From contig JAJYIJ010000002.1 in assembly GCA_021790135.1 (NCBI GenBank), positions 1,430 through 30,640 of the forward strand: a stretch of 29,211 bases of DNA. The letters run 5' to 3'. This DNA comes from a bacterium. GTDB lineage: Bacteria > Patescibacteriota > Patescibacteriia > Magasanikbacterales > GWA2-37-8. Position 1 is the first letter of the stretch; each line of letters begins with the position of its first letter. The notes beneath the pieces are model-generated. The model was not told where the DNA came from and searched no databases. It was given only the letters and a program-made list of their open reading frames with translations. Below are positions 23,851-29,211 of the stretch, piece after piece. Position numbers and translations under genes: made by a program.

Positions 23851-26358
23851 ATGAACTTACTTGACCGATTTTCTAGCCATCTACGCGATTGTCTCGCTCG
23901 CAGCATTCATCTGGCCGCCGAGCTCAAAAATCCGACAGTGGAACCAATTCATCTTTTTTTTACTATCGCCCATCAGAAAGGATCGGTGGCAACGGAAATA
24001 ATTAGCCGTTTCAAAATTCCTTCAAAAACCTTAGAAGAGGCGATTTTACGCTTGCCGATTAAACCGGACAGCGTTTCCGGAGGGCTAACCCGCGAGCACG
24101 TTCTGACACCCTTGTCGCTGACCACCAAAGCAGCTTTGGAAAAAGCGATGATCATCGCCGAACAAAATCGACATAACTATATTGGCACGGAGCATCTTTT
24201 GACAGCGCTCGTTGGCTTGAAAGACGAAAACATTGATTCAATTATTCAAAGCAGCGGCGTTACTACGCTCGATCTTAAAAAACAACTCGATACTGTTCTT
24301 GCGAATGCTTCACATTTTCCCAAACTTAATGAAGTGAATGAAGTGGTTGAACGCTTGGAAGAAGTGGGAGGAGAAGGCCCAGCCCCGGAAGTGATGCCAC
24401 CGCTGCCAAAAAACAAAAAAGGGCACCACAAGGAGTCAGCCTTGGAATTTTTTGCTACGAATCTTACCAACTCTGAGGTACAAAAACACATTGACCCCGT
24501 GATCGGACGCGACCGGGAAATCGAACGAGTAATTCATATCCTTTGTCGACGGACAAAAAATAACCCTCTTCTTCTCGGCGAGCCGGGCGTGGGCAAAACC
24601 GCCATTGTTGAAGGGCTGGCCAAGCGTATTCTTTTGGGCCAGGTTCCCGACGTTCTGCTTTCGAAAAAAATTTATGCCTTGGACATGGGCCTCTTGATTG
24701 CTGGCACAATCTACCGCGGCGAATTTGAAGCGCGCCTCCGGCAGGTGATTGAGGAGGCAGTCCGTGATCCGCATATTATTTTATTTATCGATGAGCTGCA
24801 TAATATCGTCGGCGCTGGTTCGAACCAGGGCACGATGGACGCCGCTAATATTTTGAAACCGCCACTTTCACGGGGTCAGATTCGCTGTATCGGCGCAACG
24901 ACGCCAAGTGAATATAAAAAATATATCGAGAATGACGCCGCCCTTGAGCGGCGCTTCCAGCCAGTAATAGCCAACGAACCGACGGCCGAAGATACCGTTT
25001 CAATTTTAGAAGGCATCAAAGAAAATTACGAAAACTATCATCATGTCAGCATCAGCCAAGAGGCAGTCAAAGCAGCGGTTGATTTATCGCTGCGCTACAT
25101 CACGAGTAAATTTTTGCCTGACAAAGCCATCGACCTTCTAGATGAAACAGCTGCCGCCAAACAACTTTCAAGCAAGTCGACAACACACGACAGTAAAATA
25201 TCACGGCTGGAACGGCGGCTTGAAAAAATTATTTTAGCAAAGGAAAATGCGGCGCAGAGTGACAAATTTGATGCGGCGGTAAAATTCAAAAAAGAAGAAG
25301 AGACACTCCGGGCAGAAATTAAAAAAATGGTGGCGCACGGCAAAACCAAAAAAGTAAAATATGTTGCTGAGGTCAAACCAACCGATGTGGCCGAACAAGT
25401 AGCAAAAATAATTGGCACCACCCCGGCTGAACTGCTGCGCGATTCAACCGAGGAACTCGTTAGCCTAGAAGAACGTCTGCAAAAATATGTTATTGGCCAA
25501 GATGACGTGGTGAAGGAAGTCAGCCGGCTCATTCGCCAGGCAAAACTTGGTCTTTCCAATCCTGAACGACCGCTCGCTTCAATGCTATTTGTCGGGCAAA
25601 GCGGTGTTGGTAAAACCGAACTGGCCAAAGCCTTAGCAAACGTGCTCTATGGCAGCGAAGGTGCCCTGATCAAACTTGATATGAGCGAATTTAGCGAAGG
25701 TTTCGCTGTCTCGAAGTTGCTCGGCTCCCCCGCCGGGTATGTCGGCTACAAAGAAAGCAACCAATTCAGCGACAAAATCAAATTGCATCCTTACTCCGTT
25801 ATTTTATTGGATGAAATCGACAAAGCGCACAAGGATATTATTAAATTGTTGCTGCAAATGATCGAAAATGGCACCATTACCGATTCTGCCGGCAAAAAAA
25901 TATCGCTGCGGCATGCTATCATTATTTTGACGACTTCCTTTGGTGCCGATATCATCCATAAAGGATCATTAGGCTTTGGCGGACAACTCGAGTCGAAAAA
26001 TAATCGCAGCCAGCTGATCGAAAAATTAAAAGAATTCTTTTCGCCGGAAGTTATCAATCGGCTTGACCTCATTGCCCTTTTTTCACCTTTGAGCCAAACG
26101 ACTTTGGCCCGCATCGCCGCTTTGGAACTGCAACGATTTAACGAACGCCTGCTTCCCTACCATACCAGCGTTCTATCTGATGAAACGATCCTCAAGTGGA
26201 TCGTCAATCAACTGCCAAAACAGGAAAGCGGCGCGCGTGAAGTCAGACGTTTCTTGCGCAGCCACGTTGAACATCTGTTCTCCGATATTATTTTAAAAAA
26301 ACACATTAAGAAAAAATATACACTGACTGTTTCGCATGATATCTTGGAGGTGAAATAA
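23851..26358 (+). CDS. clpC: ClpC-type AAA+ unfoldase
   Basis: 835 residues. A double Clp N-terminal repeat (residues 1-150) is followed by the first AAA+ ring with Walker A G-E-P-G-V-G-K249-T, Walker B F-I-D-E-L-H and N-D-A-A-L-E-R-R-F arginine-finger region. A short UVR-like middle helix (about 449-492, K-F-D-A-A-V-K-F-K-K-E-E-E) points to ClpC rather than ClpB, which has a much longer coiled coil. The second ring has G-Q-S-G-V-G-K588-T and D-M-S-E-F-S. The protein feeds substrates to ClpP; I do not clearly see a ClpP-binding loop. An unknown membrane protein gene follows after 40 bases. Confidence 0.94.
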   Translation: MNLLDRFSSHLRDCLARSIHLAAELKNPTVEPIHLFFTIAHQKGSVATEIISRFKIPSKTLEEAILRLPIKPDSVSGGLTREHVLTPLSLTTKAALEKAMIIAEQNRHNYIGTEHLLTALVGLKDENIDSIIQSSGVTTLDLKKQLDTVLANASHFPKLNEVNEVVERLEEVGGEGPAPEVMPPLPKNKKGHHKESALEFFATNLTNSEVQKHIDPVIGRDREIERVIHILCRRTKNNPLLLGEPGVGKTAIVEGLAKRILLGQVPDVLLSKKIYALDMGLLIAGTIYRGEFEARLRQVIEEAVRDPHIILFIDELHNIVGAGSNQGTMDAANILKPPLSRGQIRCIGATTPSEYKKYIENDAALERRFQPVIANEPTAEDTVSILEGIKENYENYHHVSISQEAVKAAVDLSLRYITSKFLPDKAIDLLDETAAAKQLSSKSTTHDSKISRLERRLEKIILAKENAAQSDKFDAAVKFKKEEETLRAEIKKMVAHGKTKKVKYVAEVKPTDVAEQVAKIIGTTPAELLRDSTEELVSLEERLQKYVIGQDDVVKEVSRLIRQAKLGLSNPERPLASMLFVGQSGVGKTELAKALANVLYGSEGALIKLDMSEFSEGFAVSKLLGSPAGYVGYKESNQFSDKIKLHPYSVILLDEIDKAHKDIIKLLLQMIENGTITDSAGKKISLRHAIIILTTSFGADIIHKGSLGFGGQLESKNNRSQLIEKLKEFFSPEVINRLDLIALFSPLSQTTLARIAALELQRFNERLLPYHTSVLSDETILKWIVNQLPKQESGAREVRRFLRSHVEHLFSDIILKKHIKKKYTLTVSHDILEVK

Positions 26359-26398
26359 GGGTTCGCACAGCCGACGCGTATTTAACCGCGATTATCTT

Positions 26399-27418
26399 AT
26401 GCCAACACCAGCCGAATGGCTACAAAATCGTCTCGCCAGCCGAGCGGATAAATCGCTTACGGCGGCGTTTGGAATGTCTAAATTAGGGGCGGATCAGGCG
26501 AAAAATGTGGCCGCTTCTCTTGCCCAGGAACGGCAACGCCTAGCTAGAGCTGATAATTCAGAACTGCCGGCCGGATCGCCGCCCTCCGCCGGACTAAACG
26601 AACCGGCCCTGACCAGAGCCGACCAGCCGGAAACAGCCAATCGAGCGCAACAGCCATCTCAAGAGGAACAAGAAGAGGAACCGGGAGGAGGCTTAACTGG
26701 ACAACAATTGAATGATTTAGGTAACGGAATGAACACTTTAAGAAGCGACCTTGGCAACGACATCAAAAGTCAAGCCTCGACAGGCAAACTGAAGCAAGAC
26801 ATGTCGAGTAACGTTGAGTACGCCAAAGAAGTCATCAGAAATCGTCTGAATGTTAAAAAACGCCTACAAAACGACATAAAAAATTTTAAAGAAGATCTAC
26901 GTGACAATCTTCAGGAACTAACTAGTCTTCGATCGTGGGGCATGCGAATCTTAAGAAGAATTCCCGGCATTGGCACGATGATCAATATGTTCGAACAATA
27001 TTTAAATAAAGATATCCAAAAGGCTATTAACCTCTTGGAATTTATCAAGCGCCGCTTAAAAAATGTCGAGTCTGTTCTTGCCGAAGTTGATGCCGTCAAA
27101 CATTGGCGCGCCATCATTACCATCGGGATTATACCCATAATTATAATTATTCTGGCGGTTATCCTTTCGCCCCTCTTGTTTATTATGCTATTTGTCTACG
27201 CCGCCATTCCGACTCTTTTTAGCCCAATGGCCAGGAAGGTCCAAAGTTTTATAAAAACAAACATTGACCCACTTTTAGAAAAACTTAATAAAAAAGTACG
27301 ACAACAGCGAAGACGATTGGCCGCCCAAGTCAAGACACAACAATTAAATGCCGCCGCCGAAGCAGAACAACAACAAGCGCAGGTTGAGGCCAGTCAAATT
27401 GAGGCCGAGGCGGCCTAA
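26399..27418 (+). CDS. Unknown protein with helical hairpin membrane segment and charged tails
   Basis: 339 residues. The first 110 residues are of low complexity, rich in Ala, Gln, Glu and Pro, and probably disordered. Residues about 130-235 are predicted helical and charged, with coiled-coil character (N-V-K-K-R-L-Q-N-D-I-K-N-F-K-E-D-L). Residues about 238-275 form one long or two short very hydrophobic, Ile-rich transmembrane stretches. The C-terminus is basic, then Gln/Ala-rich (E-A-E-Q-Q-Q-A-Q-V-E-A). No signal peptide and no family recognised. The long gap-free neighbouring genes suggest a shared transcript with the propeller gene downstream. Confidence 0.7.
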   Translation: MPTPAEWLQNRLASRADKSLTAAFGMSKLGADQAKNVAASLAQERQRLARADNSELPAGSPPSAGLNEPALTRADQPETANRAQQPSQEEQEEEPGGGLTGQQLNDLGNGMNTLRSDLGNDIKSQASTGKLKQDMSSNVEYAKEVIRNRLNVKKRLQNDIKNFKEDLRDNLQELTSLRSWGMRILRRIPGIGTMINMFEQYLNKDIQKAINLLEFIKRRLKNVESVLAEVDAVKHWRAIITIGIIPIIIIILAVILSPLLFIMLFVYAAIPTLFSPMARKVQSFIKTNIDPLLEKLNKKVRQQRRRLAAQVKTQQLNAAAEAEQQQAQVEASQIEAEAA

Positions 27419-27464
27419 ACTTACATACAAAAAAATCTTTCTTCAACTCTTCACTTTTCATCGT

Positions 27465-28700
27465 ATGTCCCCCACTTTAAAACGTATCTTACTCTTTGTC
27501 CTTCTTTTTGCCCTTGCCGCTCTCCTTTCTCTGGCTCTTTATTTTGCTTTCCGTCAGGCCCTACCAAGCGCACCGACTCCGTCTCCGACCGCGACGACTG
27601 CTCCTTCGGGACAATTGCCACCCGCCGGAGAGCGCGTTCCCGGCGCCGGGGTTGCAACCACTACCGTCCAGGCCTTGCCCATTGGGCAGCCGAGCAGCGG
27701 GGTCACGCCTCCGAGCTACTACCAGCCACAAGTTGTTTCGCAGCTCAATTCCACGTTATCGCTCTTTCCTTCCACTGCCGGCAACGGCGCCACCCGCTAC
27801 TACGACGCCAACAACGGAAAATTCTACCAGATACTGTCGAACGGTTCGACTCAGGCTCTTTCGGGTCAAATTTTTTATAACGCCCAAAATGTCACCTGGG
27901 CAAAATCGGCTAATGAAGCGGTGATTGAATACAGTGATGGCTCAAAAATTTTATATAATTTTGACACCCAAAAACAAGTGACTCTACCAAATTTTTGGCA
28001 AAATTTTTCTTTTTCTCCGAATGGCAACCAAATTGCCGCTAAAAGTATTGGTTTATCCACGGACAATCGCTGGCTGGTGACTGAAAATTCTGACGGCAAC
28101 GGCACACAGCTTATTCAACCCCTCGGCGACAACGCCGATAAAGTTATCGTTGACTGGTCGCCGAGCCGCCAGACGGTAGCCTTGTCACAAACCGGCGCGG
28201 CGCAAACGGGCGTTGACAATAGCCAGGTACTTTTCATTGGTTTAAATAATGAAAATTTCAAAGCCACAAACGTACCAGGCCTTGATTTTCAACCGCAATG
28301 GTCACCAACTGGCCAGCAACTTCTCTACAGCGTTGATAACGCCGCCAGTGATTTCAAACCAACGCTTTGGATCGTTGACTCCTACGGCGACTCGATTGGC
28401 AACAATCGTCGCAGTTTAGATCTCAATACCTGGGCCGATAAATGCGCTTTCCAAAATGACTCCACCCTTTACTGTGCCGTTCCGCGCTCCCTCCCGGAGG
28501 GAGCGGGCATTGAGCCGGCTGTAGCCGCCGGCGAACCGGATGATCTCTACAAAATCGATTTAAAGACCGGGTTAAAAACTCCTATCCCTCTGCCCTCTGG
28601 ACAAGATTTTACCTTCGATACTATTTCATATAATGCCGCCAACAACTCTCTCAATTTTACCGATAAAAATATTGCCGGCCTTTTCCAAGTTAATTTATAG
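27465..28700 (+). CDS. Membrane-anchored TolB/WD40-like beta-propeller protein
   Basis: 411 residues from ATG 27465; a longer frame from 27348 would overlap the upstream gene. An N-terminal anchor helix (about residues 7-29) is followed by a Pro/Ser/Thr-rich linker of some 50 residues and then repeated blades with patterns such as F-S-F-S-P-N-G-N-Q-I-A-A, V-D-W-S-P-S-R-Q-T-V-A-L and F-Q-P-Q-W-S-P-T-G-Q-Q-L-L-Y. These 'WSPDG' repeats are typical of TolB-like propellers. The domain should face the cell exterior and may bind proteins or wall polymers. A perfect palindrome at 28485-28505 lies in the coding sequence. Confidence 0.8.
   Translation: MSPTLKRILLFVLLFALAALLSLALYFAFRQALPSAPTPSPTATTAPSGQLPPAGERVPGAGVATTTVQALPIGQPSSGVTPPSYYQPQVVSQLNSTLSLFPSTAGNGATRYYDANNGKFYQILSNGSTQALSGQIFYNAQNVTWAKSANEAVIEYSDGSKILYNFDTQKQVTLPNFWQNFSFSPNGNQIAAKSIGLSTDNRWLVTENSDGNGTQLIQPLGDNADKVIVDWSPSRQTVALSQTGAAQTGVDNSQVLFIGLNNENFKATNVPGLDFQPQWSPTGQQLLYSVDNAASDFKPTLWIVDSYGDSIGNNRRSLDLNTWADKCAFQNDSTLYCAVPRSLPEGAGIEPAVAAGEPDDLYKIDLKTGLKTPIPLPSGQDFTFDTISYNAANNSLNFTDKNIAGLFQVNL
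28485..28505. repeat. Palindrome inside the propeller gene
   Basis: CGCTCCCTCC (28485-28494) and GGAGGGAGCG (28496-28505) are exact complements around a single central base. The element is translated as R-S-L-P-E-G-A within an otherwise propeller-like stretch. Confidence 0.7.
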
Positions 28701-28708
28701 TTTTTCGT

Positions 28709-29211
28709 ATGCATCCAGCCTCAAAAAAATTGCTGCTGCTTTTAGCCGGGCTTGTTGTTATCGTCGGATTTCTGCTCGTCAACCAGATTCAGCAGGCGTT
28801 TTCTATCACAACAACTCCCGTAACAAAACCACTTATCAGCCCAGAAGCGATGTGGCTGCCGACGACTACAACCGATCCGGTTCTTGGCAACCCGGGGGCA
28901 CCGACCGTCATCAATGTCTTTTTGAGCTTTGGCGACAGCGCTTCGCAAAAATTATTTACCACCCTGAGCGCCTACGTGAACGCCCATCCGACTGACGTCC
29001 GTTTGACGTGGGGAGACTACCCAAAAAGTTCGCTCTTCTTCGGCAATCAAAATTTGGCGCACCAAGCGGCCTACTGCGCCCGGCAGTACAACCAATTTTG
29101 GCCGTTCGTCAACGCGCTCTACTCCGGCGGCGCCACCGACGAAGCTGGTTTAAAGAAAATTGCCACAGCACTCCACTTGCCTCTTGACGCCTGGTGGGCC
29201 TGCACGACCAA
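28709..29211 (+). CDS. DsbA/thioredoxin-like membrane-anchored protein without CxxC, 3' end cut
   Basis: The frame runs from ATG 28709 off the window end (167 residues seen). Residues about 7-24 form an N-terminal membrane anchor. Then comes G-N-P-G-A-P-T-V-I-N-V-F-L-S-F, as in the first strand of DsbA-like oxidoreductases, but the position where these carry C-P-Y-C reads F-G-D-S-A-S-Q-K, so no redox pair is present. L-A-H-Q-A-A-Y-C-A-R-Q-Y-N-Q-F-W matches the DsbA helix where 'AAxCAxxQGKFWxxH' is found. It is eight bases after the propeller gene, so the two are probably co-transcribed. It may act as a chaperone or structural protein instead of an oxidase. Confidence 0.65.
   Translation, partial: MHPASKKLLLLLAGLVVIVGFLLVNQIQQAFSITTTPVTKPLISPEAMWLPTTTTDPVLGNPGAPTVINVFLSFGDSASQKLFTTLSAYVNAHPTDVRLTWGDYPKSSLFFGNQNLAHQAAYCARQYNQFWPFVNALYSGGATDEAGLKKIATALHLPLDAWWACTT

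Noticed and set aside
1..29211. CRISPR array, prophage, integrase or insertion sequence with transposase
   Set aside because: No regularly spaced direct repeats and no transposase, integrase or phage structural gene were seen in any frame.
1..29211. UGA recoding as in Gracilibacteria/SR1
   Set aside because: The ureohydrolase ends at TGA exactly where the next gene starts, and no gene requires TGA to be read through.

Overview
The window looks like a chromosomal segment of a Candidate Phyla Radiation (Patescibacteria, Parcubacteria-like) bacterium. I base this on gene content and style: compact genes, very short intergenic gaps (none over about 250 bases), many small membrane proteins of unknown function, a TrmB-type regulator, few Shine-Dalgarno sequences, and several promoters whose -10 box sits almost on the start codon. 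TGA is used as a stop codon, so the genetic code appears standard. The assignment is inference; no rRNA gene is present.

Layout. 1-2063: the 3' part of a glycerophosphodiester phosphodiesterase-like gene, a DUF2127-like membrane protein, a YdjM/DUF457-like membrane hydrolase and an unknown membrane protein, with a bidirectional terminator near 1551-1580. 2161-7769: an accessory-looking and partly AT-rich block. It holds five tightly packed minus-strand genes (class I methyltransferase, NodU/CmcH-type carbamoyltransferase, ureohydrolase-fold protein with altered active-site residues, a 54-residue basic peptide gene, and a short divergent SelO-like protein). A divergent TrmB-family regulator sits at its head, and the shared promoter region carries two matching palindromes. 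7770-9206: a gap with a REP/MITE-like inverted repeat, a secreted SH3b protein, and a CAU-anticodon tRNA with its own promoter. 9209-15424: tsaD (starting two bases after the tRNA), a PRPP synthetase, dnaE (minus) and ribB, closed by a bidirectional terminator. 15440-20845: a minus-strand run of a small basic protein, an RseP-type site-2 protease, pheS and pheT, followed by a membrane coiled-coil protein with its own promoter. 20948-22414: lemA-htpX. 22427-26358: a phosphomannomutase-like gene divergent from clpC. 26399-29211: an unknown membrane protein, a membrane-anchored beta-propeller protein and the 5' part of a DsbA-like gene lacking CxxC.

How it fits together. Most of the window is housekeeping: tRNA charging and modification, replication, nucleotide and flavin precursors, and membrane and protein quality control (RseP, HtpX/LemA, ClpC). 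The best candidate for an undescribed system is the 2161-7025 cluster. It combines three small-molecule or protein-modifying enzymes, a kinase-fold putative AMPylase and a small basic peptide translationally coupled to the ureohydrolase, under a putative palindrome-binding regulator. A second theme is palindromic sequence accommodated in frame inside coding regions (pheT and the propeller gene).
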